DNA of 64,000 bases from LMUY01 sp964247705 (GCA_964247705.1 CAXTVQ010000001.1:1-64000), one strand, 5' to 3'; counted from the stretch's first letter, positions 33,872 through 41,582 are shown. The notes: generated from the letters alone by a model not told the origin. Numbers and translations are program-made.

Positions 33872-34863
33872 GGCGCCAGCGTCACCCGGATGGAGAAGAG
33901 GTCGAGCTTGTCGCCGGCGCGGGTGACGGGCGCGTCGAACGCCGGGTCACGCAGGTCGGGATCTGCGGAGAGGGCGCTGATCAGCCGGGCGGCGCCGGCG
34001 GACCGGCCCGAGAGCGACATCCTGCGTTCGCGCATGGTGAAGCTGGTGAGGTATGTGTCGTCCGGCAAGGCAGCGGTGACAGCGGCGAGTGCGCGCAAGG
34101 GGCTGCCGACCCGGCTGGCTTCGGCCAAGAACAGGTTGGCGCCGCTTTGGTTGGCGGCGACGCGGCGGCGCAGGGCGTCCACGATGGCGACCTGGGGGCG
34201 CAACGCGTCGACCCGGTCTTCGGCGGCGCTGATCGCCTGTGCCTGCTGGATGAGCGGGACGGCCAGTAGCGCCAAGGCAAGTACGCCGCAGGCCCAAGCG
34301 GCTATGCGGGTGGACCGGCGGCGAGCCCCCGGCGGCTGCAACGGAAGGTGCTCGACCGTGTGGCCGGCCGGCACCTCGATGGCTACCGCCCGCAAGCCGG
34401 CGGAACCGAGTGCCTCGAGCGCGGTAGCGACGGCGAGCTTGGGAACCAGCAACAGGCGGAGCATAAGCCGCCCACCCGCGCGGTCCCGAGCCTCGATCCG
34501 CCAGGTCCAATACAGGTCGGCGGCGGAAAACGGGGTGAGGCGGTCCATCTCGTGGCCCAGAACGGCCTGCAGATCGCGCTCGGCCGCCAGCGGTAGGGCC
34601 GCCGATTGCTGAAGCAGCGAGGCGGCCGGCAGACCAATCACGACGGGGCCCGAGCGGCGGGAGCGCAACCGCCGCAGCACGGCGCTGCCGGGTTCCAGGG
34701 GGCCGAGTGGCGTCTCGTTCCCACGGCGGCGCAGGTTGGCGACCATTCCTGCCCCTTGCATGCGGACGATCACGGCATCCCGAAAGCGCGTGTCGCCGAA
34801 CAGGCTGCGCGGCAGCAACGCCGCCATCTGCTGCAGCCACCAGGTCAGGACATCGTTGAACAT
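33868..34863 (-). CDS. gspL: Type II secretion GspL-like protein
   Basis: 331 residues. A cytoplasmic actin-like part (residues 1-190, with VVIGLPAASLLQQSAALPLAAERDLQAVLGHEMDRLTPF) is followed by a single membrane helix (AAWACGVLALALLAVPLI near residue 195) and a PilN-like periplasmic domain ending in FSIRVTLAP. This is the GspL/PilM-PilN arrangement that normally recruits the GspE ATPase. No gspE is in the window. A 54-base gap separates it from gspJ, where gspK usually lies. Confidence 0.82.
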   Translation of the reverse strand: MFNDVLTWWLQQMAALLPRSLFGDTRFRDAVIVRMQGAGMVANLRRRGNETPLGPLEPGSAVLRRLRSRRSGPVVIGLPAASLLQQSAALPLAAERDLQAVLGHEMDRLTPFSAADLYWTWRIEARDRAGGRLMLRLLLVPKLAVATALEALGSAGLRAVAIEVPAGHTVEHLPLQPPGARRRSTRIAAWACGVLALALLAVPLIQQAQAISAAEDRVDALRPQVAIVDALRRRVAANQSGANLFLAEASRVGSPLRALAAVTAALPDDTYLTSFTMRERRMSLSGRSAGAARLISALSADPDLRDPAFDAPVTRAGDKLDLFSIRVTLAP

Positions 34864-34917
34864 ACACGCTGTTTAGACGGAGTGGACAAGCGAACCAACA
34901 ACCTTGAGGCCAGCCGC

Positions 34918-35514
34918 TCAATGGCTCGAGCGCAATCGCTCCGTTGTGGCGACGATGTCGGGCCAAGTGCGGTGGGAGCCCGGCGAGAAGTGCAGGCGGA
35001 TGCGAACAAGCGGCGGGATGTCGCGCTCGTCCCAGCCGGAAAGCCATTGTCCCGTGCCGCCGGCGTGGCCCCAGTAGGCGAACTCCACACGGTCCACGCC
35101 GTCCAGCAGGACCGAGGTTGCTGGAATCGGCGACGGGCCGAGCCGGACGGCGTGCAGGGCAGGCAGCCAGCGCAGCACAAGGTGGTGCCCGCTGTCCACG
35201 ACGAGGCCGATGTCTGCCTCGCCCTCGCCAAGGGCCGTGGCAGCGCGGCCGAGATCGGTGGTGAAGCCGAGGGCCGACGCGCTGCCGGTCATATGCGGCG
35301 GGTCGGCGAGGGATCCCGGGTCCATTGCGGCGACGAGTTGGCGGAGCAGGCGGTCGACCGCGCCCATATCGGCATGGGCTGCGATGCTGCGCGCCTGCAT
35401 ATCGGCGGCACGCTCGCCAAACTGAACCCCGCCAGCGATGCCGGCGAGTACGAAGCCGAGCACCACCAGGGCCACGAGCAGCTCGAGCAACGTGAAGCCA
35501 CGGTCCCGGCCCAT
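34918..35514 (-). CDS. gspJ: Type II secretion minor pseudopilin GspJ
   Basis: 198 residues. The prepilin signature GFTLLELLVALVVLG begins at residue 6 (MGRDR leader), with Glu at the +5 position, so it should be cleaved and N-methylated by a GspO peptidase. The C-terminal VEFAYWGHAGGTGQW...PPLVRIRLHF is typical of GspJ. ATG 35514 overlaps the gspI stop by one base. GspJ normally forms the pseudopilus tip with GspI and GspK, but gspK is absent here. Confidence 0.85.
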   Translation of the reverse strand: MGRDRGFTLLELLVALVVLGFVLAGIAGGVQFGERAADMQARSIAAHADMGAVDRLLRQLVAAMDPGSLADPPHMTGSASALGFTTDLGRAATALGEGEADIGLVVDSGHHLVLRWLPALHAVRLGPSPIPATSVLLDGVDRVEFAYWGHAGGTGQWLSGWDERDIPPLVRIRLHFSPGSHRTWPDIVATTERLRSSH

Positions 35515-35951
35515 CAGGGCGGTGGAGGCGGCGCGGTGGCGGCGCGCATCGTGTCCAGTTCCACGGACCTGGTCTGGTCCTGCTCCGTCCAGGATATTGA
35601 AGCACGGACGATGTACAGGGCCAGCCGCGGCGTGTTGCCGACGGCACCGGGGACGGGCGTAGCGGTAGCGACCGGCGCGATGCGGACATGCCAATGATAA
35701 CCGCCGCCTTCGTCGCCCTGACGGTCGCTGGATGTCAGCGCGTCGCCGATGCTGGCCGCGGCGAGATGGGATTCGGCGCGCGAGATGGCCTCGGTGTAGC
35801 GGCCGGAGACGGTCGCCGCGCGCAAACCGCCCAATCCGCCGCTGAACAAGGCCGCGAGCGCAATGGCAGCGATGATGAACGCAACCAGCACCTCCAATAG
35901 TGTGAAGCCAGCTTCACGATGCTCAGGCGTGAAGCCAGCTTCACGACGCAT
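35514..35951 (-). CDS. gspI: Type II secretion minor pseudopilin GspI, with duplicated leader
   Basis: 145 residues. The prepilin motif GFTLLEVLVAFIIAAIALAAL is preceded by a 14-residue leader, MRREAGFTPEHREA, that contains an extra REAGFT. A 17-base sequence is repeated at a 27-base interval and encodes the duplication. The cleavage site is expected at the second GFT. The gene lies next to the assembly gap. If the gap is collapsed, its ATG overlaps the gspH stop by eleven bases, which is normal for this operon. C-terminal SISWTEQDQTRSVELDTM fits GspI. Confidence 0.82.
   Translation of the reverse strand: MRREAGFTPEHREAGFTLLEVLVAFIIAAIALAALFSGGLGGLRAATVSGRYTEAISRAESHLAAASIGDALTSSDRQGDEGGGYHWHVRIAPVATATPVPGAVGNTPRLALYIVRASISWTEQDQTRSVELDTMRAATAPPPPP
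35902..35945. repeat. Direct repeat of a 16-base palindrome in the gspI leader
   Basis: GTGAAGCCAGCTTCAC (a 7-base inverted repeat around CA) occurs at 35902-35917 and 35929-35944, 27 bases apart, and again at 36084-36099 in the duplicated flank beyond the N run. It encodes REAGFT on the minus strand. Confidence 0.8.
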
Positions 35952-35975
35952 CGGCGATGCTCACCCGGCCAGTCA

Positions 35976-36075
35976 NNNNNNNNNNNNNNNNNNNNNNNNN
36001 NNNNNNNNNNNNNNNNNNNNNNNNNNNNNNNNNNNNNNNNNNNNNNNNNNNNNNNNNNNNNNNNNNNNNNNNNNN
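35976..36075. other. Assembly gap of 100 N flanked by a 55-base duplication
   Basis: Exactly 100 N. The 55 bases before it (35921-35975) are identical to the 55 bases after it (36076-36130). Removing the Ns and one copy restores a continuous gspH-gspI junction, so the gap is probably of zero or negative length. Additional copies of the short palindromic repeat cannot be excluded. Confidence 0.9.
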
Positions 36076-36095
36076 GCTCAGGCGTGAAGCCAGCT

Positions 36096-36512
36096 TCACG
36101 ACGCATCGGCGATGCTCACCCGGCCAGTCAGCCAGTCCACCGACACACGCTTGCGCATCGGTCCGGCCGCGACAATCACGGCGGCGCCACGGGAGGACCC
36201 ATCCGGCAGGAACACGAGAGGTTGCGTCAGCCCCGTAATGGCCGCCCCCACCGGACGGGGTGGCGCGTTGCCCACCTGCACCGTCGCCAAGGCGGCGTTG
36301 ATCGCGACTGCCACCGGCCGGTCTGCCGCGATGGCCTGACTGCGCGCAGCGCGCAGGGTGCCGGCGAGCTGGTTTGCCGCAAGCCTTGCGTCCAACCCGG
36401 CGCTGCGCAACGGGCCTCGGGCAACGACCAGACCCACCATCAGGCCCAGGACGGCAAGCACGACCAGCATTTCCAGCAGGGTAAAGCCGCGCTCGGCCGC
36501 CCTGCCCCGCAT
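36096..36512 (-). CDS. gspH: Type II secretion minor pseudopilin GspH
   Basis: 138 residues from ATG 36512; a GTG at 36518, overlapping the argB stop, is in frame and equally plausible. Prepilin signature GFTLLEMLVVLAVLGLMVG with a short RGRAAER leader. The body ADRPVAVAINAALATVQVG...DGSSRGAAVIV fits GspH/FimT pseudopilins. The final 14 codons are repeated on the other side of the gap as a consequence of the 55-base flank duplication. It is the first gsp gene after argB on the minus strand. Confidence 0.83.
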   Translation of the reverse strand: MRGRAAERGFTLLEMLVVLAVLGLMVGLVVARGPLRSAGLDARLAANQLAGTLRAARSQAIAADRPVAVAINAALATVQVGNAPPRPVGAAITGLTQPLVFLPDGSSRGAAVIVAAGPMRKRVSVDWLTGRVSIADAS

Positions 36513-36514
36513 GG

Positions 36515-37423
36515 TCACGCCCGGATGAGCGTGCCGATCCCGCTCTGGAGAAACATCTCGAGCAGGCACGCATGGGGAAGCTTGCCGTCCATGATCACGG
36601 CCGCCTTCACCCCGCCGCGCACCGCGCTCACGCAGGTCTCGACCTTCGGGATCATGCCGCCGCTGATGACGCCGCTGCGGCAATGGCGCTCGACGTCCTC
36701 CACGGTCAGGTCGGGCATCAATTTCTTCTCGGCGTCCAACACACCCGGCACGTCCGTCAGCATGAGCAGCCGTTTGGCGCCCAGGGCGGCGGCCACCGCG
36801 CCCGCCACCGTGTCGGCGTTGATGTTATAGGTCTGGCCGTCCTCCCCCTGACCCACGGGCGCGATCACGGGGATCAGGCCGGACCCGGTGAGCGCGTGGA
36901 TCACCCGCACGTCGATATGTTCGGGCTCGCCGACGTAACCCAGATCCAGCACGCGCTCGATCCGGCTGCCCGGGTCCTGCACCGTGCGCCGCAGCTTGCG
37001 GGCGCGGATCAGCCCGCCATCCTTGCCGCAGATGCCGACCGCGAGAGCCCCCGCCTGGTTGATCAGCCCCGCCACGTGTTTGTTGACGGTGCCGGCGAGC
37101 ACCATCTCAACCACCTCGACCATGGCGGCGTCAGTCACGCGGAGGCCATCCACGAAGGTCGACTGGATAGCCAGGCGCTTGAGCATGGCGTTGATCTGCG
37201 GCCCGCCACCATGGACCACGACCGGGTTGATGCCGACTTGCTTCAGCAAGGCGATGTCACGGCCGAAGCTGTCCGCCAGATGCTGCTCCCCCATGGCATG
37301 GCCGCCGTACTTCACCACGACGGTCGCCCCGGCATACCGGCGCAGGTAGGGCAACGCGTGAGCAAGGATCCGGGCCTGCTCGGCGGGATCGGCTTGGATA
37401 TACTCTTCGACCGCGTTCTGCAT
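36515..37423 (-). CDS. argB: Acetylglutamate kinase
   Basis: 302 residues, amino-acid-kinase fold. VVVKYGGHAM (residues 35-44) is the phosphate-binding strand, VVVHGGGPQINAML near 68 is the second conserved loop, and NINADTVAGAVAAALGAKRLLMLTDVPGVLD near 210 is the nucleotide-binding block. It catalyses phosphorylation of N-acetylglutamate in arginine synthesis. The N-terminal helix before the kinase core is of the type associated with arginine feedback inhibition. The stop overlaps a possible gspH GTG start; yihA lies 32 bases upstream. Confidence 0.97.
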   Translation of the reverse strand: MQNAVEEYIQADPAEQARILAHALPYLRRYAGATVVVKYGGHAMGEQHLADSFGRDIALLKQVGINPVVVHGGGPQINAMLKRLAIQSTFVDGLRVTDAAMVEVVEMVLAGTVNKHVAGLINQAGALAVGICGKDGGLIRARKLRRTVQDPGSRIERVLDLGYVGEPEHIDVRVIHALTGSGLIPVIAPVGQGEDGQTYNINADTVAGAVAAALGAKRLLMLTDVPGVLDAEKKLMPDLTVEDVERHCRSGVISGGMIPKVETCVSAVRGGVKAAVIMDGKLPHACLLEMFLQSGIGTLIRA

Positions 37424-37455
37424 GGGCCGAACCTAAGGACGGGTGTGCCGCCGGG

Positions 37456-38118
37456 TCAACCAGCCAGGGCGGCAAGACTGGCCCGCAGCTCCTCGATCCC
37501 GAGGCCCTTGCTGCTGCTCGTCGTGGCAATCTCAGGGAAAGCCGCCGGGTGCTTGCGGGTGATCGTGAGGATCTCGGACTGCTTGGCTTCGAGAGCACGC
37601 GGTTTCACGTCGTCCGCCTTGGTCAGCACGCATTGATAGGTAACAGCGGCACGGTCCAGCAAGTCCATCACGGCGGTGTCGGACGCCTTGAGTTCGATCC
37701 GCGCGTCGAGCAGCAGGAGCACCCGGCTCAGGGTCGGGCGGCCGCGCAGATAGTCGAACATGAGGCCCTGCCAGTCCTCCTTCACGGACTTCGCGGCCTG
37801 TGCATAGCCGTAACCTGGCATGTCCACCAGGACGAGCCGGCCGCCCAGGTCGAAGAAGTTGAGCTGCCGAGTGCGGCCGGGTGTGTTGGACGCGCGGGCC
37901 AGAGCGGTGTGGCCGACCAGGGCGTTGATCAGCGAACTCTTGCCGACGTTGGACCGGCCGGCGAAGGCGATCTCGGTGCGGCCCGGCGGCGGAAGCTGGT
38001 CCAGGCGCTGGGCAGCAAAGAAGAACTTGCACGGGGCTGCGAACAGCAGACGGCCGGCTTCGAGGTCGGGCGCGTCCTCACGGGTGAAGTCGGGTGAAAT
38101 GGGTTCTTCGGTGTTCAT
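37456..38118 (-). CDS. yihA: Ribosome biogenesis GTPase YihA/YsxC (EngB)
   Basis: 220 residues from ATG 38118 (an in-frame ATG at 38151 adds an unlikely tail). G1 GRSNVGKSS, G2 in SNTPGRTRQL, G3 DMPGYG and G4 TKAD are all present in the right order. FFFAAQRLDQLPP before G1 is typical of the family. It is a GTPase needed for 50S subunit assembly. A hairpin of the C/T-rich family lies between it and yidC upstream. Its place in the rpmH-rnpA-yidD-yidC-yihA order is common in alphaproteobacteria. Confidence 0.96.
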   Translation of the reverse strand: MNTEEPISPDFTREDAPDLEAGRLLFAAPCKFFFAAQRLDQLPPPGRTEIAFAGRSNVGKSSLINALVGHTALARASNTPGRTRQLNFFDLGGRLVLVDMPGYGYAQAAKSVKEDWQGLMFDYLRGRPTLSRVLLLLDARIELKASDTAVMDLLDRAAVTYQCVLTKADDVKPRALEAKQSEILTITRKHPAAFPEIATTSSSKGLGIEELRASLAALAG

Positions 38119-38164
38119 GGTACGAGATGGCCGACATCGTGCGCACGGCACCCCTCCTCCCGGA

Positions 38165-38186
38165 CCCCTCCCTCAAGGGGAGGGGG
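38165..38186. repeat. C/T-rich hairpin between yidC and yihA
   Basis: CCCCTCCC, TCAA and GGGGAGGGGG form a stem-loop. Same family as the hairpin at 27463. Confidence 0.55.
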
Positions 38187-38214
38187 AGAGGTGGCGTCTG
38201 ACATGATGTCTCAG

Positions 38215-40008
38215 CTAACTCTTCGCCTGCTGCCGCTTCGGCGGGCGGGGTGGAGCGGCGAGTGCCGGTGCTGTCTTGCCGGCCGGACCGATGCGGGTCT
38301 GGCGCATGATGATCCACTGCTGGCAGATCGTCAGCGTGTTGTTCCAGCTCCAATAGATCAGCAGCCCGGCCGGGAAGCGGCCCATCATGAACATGAAAAT
38401 CAGGGGCATGAACTTGAACAACCGCGCCTGCATCGGGTCGGGCGGGGGCGGGTTCAACTGCTGCTGCATGTACATGGTGAAGCCCATGATCAGCGTCCAT
38501 GCGGACAGGTGCAGGAAGGGAGCCAACGACGTCGGGTCGAATGGGATCAGCCCGAACAGGTTGAACACGTTCGTCGGGTCCAGCGCCGAAAGGTCATGGA
38601 TCCAGCCGAAGAACGGCGCATGCCGCATCTCGATGGTGACGAAGATCACCTTGTAGAGCGAGAAGAACACCGGGATCTGCACCACCATGGGCAAACAGCC
38701 GCTCGCCGGATTGACCTTCTCGCTCTTGTAGAGCTGCATCATCTCGGATTGGAGCTTGGCTGGTTCTTCCTTGAAGCGCTCGCGCAGGGCCGTCATCTTC
38801 GGGCCAAGCAGCTTCATCTTGCTCATCGAGCGATAGGATTTGTTCGCCAGAGGAAAGAACAACGCCTTGGCGAATACGGTGAACACCATGATTGCGAGGC
38901 CGAAATTGCCCAGCACACCGTTCAGCCAATCGAGCGCGTAGAATATCGGCTTGGTCAGGAACCAGAACCAGCCGAAATCGACTGCATAGGAGAAGAGCGG
39001 GATATGCTGCTGGTCCTCGTAGGACTGCAGCAGCTTGACAACCTTGGCGCCGGCAAAGGCGTGGAACGTGTCCATGGCCGTCGCACCCGGTGCCACGGTC
39101 AGCGGCGCGTCGGGCGCGAAATCGGCCTGATAGCGCGGCTTGCCACCGGGGGCCGTGCCGAAGCGGAAGTCGCCCGTCACCTTAGCCGTGTTGTCGGCAA
39201 TCACCGCGGTCAGCCAGTATTTGTCGGTGATGCCAACCCAGCCGCCGGTCGTCTGCACGGCCTGACTGACGCCGTCATGCTTCTCGGCGTCGGACTTCAC
39301 CGTGGCATAGCTCGGGTCCTGCAGCCTGCCGTCCATCACGCCAAGCGGGCCCTCGTGCAGCACGTAGTAGCCGGAGGTCTGCGGCTGGTAGTCGCGCCGG
39401 ACCCGGGCAAAGGGGCGAACGGCAACGGGGGCGCCGGTGTCGTTCTTCACCGACTGCGTCACCGTGAACATGTAGTTGTCGTCCACCGCGAACTGCATCG
39501 CGAATGTCAGCCCGGCGCCGTTGTCCCAGGTGAGTGTGAGCGGCTTGTCCTGGCTCAGCACCTCGGCGGACGGCGTCCACATCGTGGCGTCGTCCGGCAG
39601 CTTCACGCCGGCCGTGTCGCTGGTCCAGCCGTACTGGATGTAGTTCGGCTCCGGATCGCTCTGCGGCTCGAGCAGGCGCACGAGCGGAGACGCCGGGTTT
39701 ACCTCCTCGTGGTAATCGCGCAGGACGAGATCATCAAGCACGCCGCCGCGCAGGCTGATCGAGCCGCTGACCTTGGGCGCATCGATCTTTACCCGGGGGA
39801 CATTCCTGGGGGGCGGCACGGCCTCGGGCTCGGTGCCTGGAAAGGACGGGTCGAACGCACGCGGGGTGGCGGTCGCCGCTGGTTGGTTGAGTTCGGCCGT
39901 CGTCTCCTGGCTCGGCGGCTTGCCGGGCGACTTGGGCAACAGGAACTGGAAGCCGAGCAGGATCGCGATGGAGATCGCGATGGCGACGATGAGGCGTTTC
40001 TGGTCCAT
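38215..40008 (-). CDS. yidC: Membrane protein insertase YidC
   Basis: 597 residues. First membrane helix near residues 5-22 (RLIVAIAISIAILLGFQFLL), a proline-rich linker, and a large periplasmic beta-domain (residues 50-350, for example ISLRGGVLDDLVLRDY). The conserved C-terminal insertase domain follows with WFWFLTKPIFYALDWL, KALFFPLANKSYRSMSKMK and GCLPMVVQIPVFFSLYKVIF. It inserts proteins into the inner membrane with or without Sec. The tail (AALAAPPRPPKRQQAKS) is basic as in ribosome-contacting YidC. yidD is 9 bases upstream. Confidence 0.97.
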   Translation of the reverse strand: MDQKRLIVAIAISIAILLGFQFLLPKSPGKPPSQETTAELNQPAATATPRAFDPSFPGTEPEAVPPPRNVPRVKIDAPKVSGSISLRGGVLDDLVLRDYHEEVNPASPLVRLLEPQSDPEPNYIQYGWTSDTAGVKLPDDATMWTPSAEVLSQDKPLTLTWDNGAGLTFAMQFAVDDNYMFTVTQSVKNDTGAPVAVRPFARVRRDYQPQTSGYYVLHEGPLGVMDGRLQDPSYATVKSDAEKHDGVSQAVQTTGGWVGITDKYWLTAVIADNTAKVTGDFRFGTAPGGKPRYQADFAPDAPLTVAPGATAMDTFHAFAGAKVVKLLQSYEDQQHIPLFSYAVDFGWFWFLTKPIFYALDWLNGVLGNFGLAIMVFTVFAKALFFPLANKSYRSMSKMKLLGPKMTALRERFKEEPAKLQSEMMQLYKSEKVNPASGCLPMVVQIPVFFSLYKVIFVTIEMRHAPFFGWIHDLSALDPTNVFNLFGLIPFDPTSLAPFLHLSAWTLIMGFTMYMQQQLNPPPPDPMQARLFKFMPLIFMFMMGRFPAGLLIYWSWNNTLTICQQWIIMRQTRIGPAGKTAPALAAPPRPPKRQQAKS

Positions 40009-40017
40009 GCGCGGCGA

Positions 40018-40260
40018 TCAGCTCTCGGATGGGATATGAGTGGGGGGGACGGGATCGAACCCGCCCTCGTTCCAGGGATTGCACCGCAGCACCCGCCTGG
40101 TAGCCAGGGCCGTGCCACGCAGGGCGCCGTGGGTCTGCAGTGCCTCGAGCGCGTAGTCGCTACAGCCGGGGTGGAAGCGGCAATTGGCGCCGAGCAGCGG
40201 GCGAACCGTCCATTGATAGACGGTGACGGCCCCGCCCAGCACGGCAGCGGCAGGGCTCAC
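40018..40260 (-). CDS. yidD: Membrane protein insertion efficiency factor YidD
   Basis: 80 residues from GTG 40260, which overlaps the rnpA stop (GTGA). YQWTVRPLLGANCRFHPGCSDYALEAL with three conserved Cys/His positions, then RVLRCNPWNEGGFDPVP, is the full YidD signature. It is an inner-membrane-associated helper of YidC. Spacing and order between rnpA and yidC are the standard ones. Confidence 0.95.
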   Translation of the reverse strand: MSPAAAVLGGAVTVYQWTVRPLLGANCRFHPGCSDYALEALQTHGALRGTALATRRVLRCNPWNEGGFDPVPPTHIPSES

Positions 40261-40655
40261 GCGACGCCCGCTTTGTCCAGCGCGCGCCGTAAGTCGTCCA
40301 TCAGTTGCGGAAATGGCCGCCCTCGCGTGCCATCACGGCCGATCACTACCAGGTCGACGCCTGCGACACCGCGTTCGCGCAACAGCAAGCGCGCGGCCTC
40401 CTTCAAGCGGCGTCGTGTGCGGTTGCGGATCACGGCATTGCCGACTTTCTTGGTCACAGTGAAGCCCAACCGGGCTGGACCAGGTATCTGGTGGACAAGG
40501 GCCTGCAACACCAGCCCAGGCATCGCCGCTTTGCGCCCGGTCCTCGCTACCCGCAAAAACTCCGCACGGCGTTTCAGCCGGATTGGAGCCGGCGCCAGGG
40601 AAACGGGCACCAGGGAAACGGGCACCAGGGAAACGGGCGCCAAGTCCGGCGCCAT
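40257..40655 (-). CDS. rnpA: Ribonuclease P protein component with repetitive N-terminal extension
   Basis: 132 residues. The conserved part starts at LKRRAEFLRVARTGRK (residue 27) and includes GFTVTKKVGNAVIRNRTRRRLKEAAR, the RNA-contacting RNR motif. Ahead of it is a 25-residue extension built from PVSLV repeats, encoded by three 15-base tandem units (40595-40639). The canonical start would be near residue 25, where there is no ATG, so the true initiation codon may be ATG 40655 or a GTG inside the repeats. It processes tRNA precursors with the RNase P RNA. Confidence 0.92.
   Translation of the reverse strand: MAPDLAPVSLVPVSLVPVSLAPAPIRLKRRAEFLRVARTGRKAAMPGLVLQALVHQIPGPARLGFTVTKKVGNAVIRNRTRRRLKEAARLLLRERGVAGVDLVVIGRDGTRGRPFPQLMDDLRRALDKAGVA
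40595..40639. repeat. Three 15-base tandem repeats in the 5' end of rnpA
   Basis: CCAGGGAAACGGGCA repeats at 40595, 40610 and 40625 (last base G in the third). As 15 is a multiple of three, copy number changes keep the reading frame, adding or removing five residues. Confidence 0.88.
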
Positions 40656-40661
40656 GACACC

Positions 40662-40796
40662 CTACGCCGAGAGCTTCTTGCGACCGATCCGGCGCCGGTT
40701 GGCAATGACCTTGCGGCCACCAACTGTCTCCATCCGGGCGCGGAAGCCATGCCGGCGTTTGCGGACCAGCTTCGAGGGTTGATAGGTACGCTTCAA
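40662..40796 (-). CDS. rpmH: 50S ribosomal protein L34
   Basis: 44 residues, too short for standard ORF cut-offs. The codons from 40796 read KRTYQPSKLVRKRRHGF, then RVIANRRRIGRKKLSA-type C-terminus (here KVIANRRRIGRKKLSA), the full L34 sequence. The start is TTG at 40796, with GGAGAG eight bases before it; no ATG or GTG is available in place. The stop at 40662 is seven bases from the rnpA ATG. Confidence 0.95.
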   Translation of the reverse strand: MKRTYQPSKLVRKRRHGFRARMETVGGRKVIANRRRIGRKKLSA

Positions 40797-40898
40797 GGTG
40801 ATCTCTCCAGCAACGGGATCGGGGCAAACGAAGGCGGCAGCGTCTGCCCAATGCGAACCGTGGGCGCACGCTCGCGCGGGCCCTGGTCAAGGCGCGGC

Positions 40899-40927
40899 TT
40901 ATAGTCGTGCTCGGCCTGTTGCGTCAA
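40899..40927 (-). promoter_or_regulatory. Sigma70-type promoter for rpmH-rnpA
   Basis: On the minus strand TTGACG (complement of 40922-40927) is followed after 17 bases by CTATAA (complement of 40899-40904), a close match to the housekeeping consensus. It lies about 100 bases before the rpmH TTG, giving an untranslated leader of roughly 95 bases. The rest of the 236-base divergent space holds nothing else I recognise. Confidence 0.65.
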
Positions 40928-41032
40928 TCGATCCGGCGGCATGCGCGGGGGCTGCAGGCGAGATCGTTGTTCACCGCCGCTGGTGTGACAAGCCAACCTG
41001 GACCGGGCACATAGCGTCTACACGTCCGCGAC

Positions 41033-41551
41033 ATGCGAATGCACGAGGGTACTTTGACAACCACGACGTCCATGCTCAGGCGGGAGCCTGCCGGAAAGGC
41101 CTGGCTCTGGTTCGGCCTGTTCGCGATGGTCGCATTCTGCGCCGAAGGTCTGGGCTATGCAGCCTGCCTGCTTGCCGGTGCGTTGCCGCCGACGCCGGCG
41201 GCGCTATTGGCGTTCGCCATCGTAGCGGCCGTAGCCGGCGGGGTGGTGGCCCTGGTGATGAACTGGGTCGTGCTTGACCGCCTGCAGCGCATGGCTGCCG
41301 AGCTGGACGAATTGCGCGCGAAACTGACGGTTCAACAGCAACTGGAGCAGCAGTTGTCAACCCGGGCCGAACTGCAGCGCCGGCTGCGCCACGACCTGCG
41401 CGGCGCACTGTCCCCCGCCTTGCTGACAGCGGATCGGCTGATCAGCCACCAGGACCCGAAGGTGCGGCGGGCCGGCGAGATCATGGTCAAGTCGGTCGAC
41501 CGAGCCTCTGCCTTGCTCGCGGACCCGGTGGAGACCGGAGCAGATCCGTAG
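41033..41551 (+). CDS. Membrane protein with orphan histidine-kinase-like phosphoacceptor helix
   Basis: 172 residues. Two membrane segments (residues 23-49 and 56-80), then a coiled coil (RLQRMAAELDELRAKLTVQQQLEQQL) leading into LRHDLRGALSPALL. His120-Asp121-Leu-Arg resembles the H-box of histidine kinase dimerisation domains (HisKA), and RAGEIMVKSVDRASALL looks like its second helix. The ATP-binding domain is absent: the protein stops 50 residues after the histidine. It could be a phosphotransfer protein, a dimerisation partner, or a remnant of a kinase. Start may be ATG 41033 or 41039. Confidence 0.65.
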   Translation: MRMHEGTLTTTTSMLRREPAGKAWLWFGLFAMVAFCAEGLGYAACLLAGALPPTPAALLAFAIVAAVAGGVVALVMNWVVLDRLQRMAAELDELRAKLTVQQQLEQQLSTRAELQRRLRHDLRGALSPALLTADRLISHQDPKVRRAGEIMVKSVDRASALLADPVETGADP

Positions 41552-41582
41552 AGCTGCATTGGAACGATCTCGGTACGGCGGC

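Noticed and set aside
35941..36573. Minus-strand frame crossing the N run as a single gene
   Set aside because: It joins gspH to the duplicated flank through unknown bases; the frame across Ns has no meaning.
38191..40782. 863-codon plus-strand open frame across yidC-rnpA
   Set aside because: Shadow of four well-defined core genes on the other strand.
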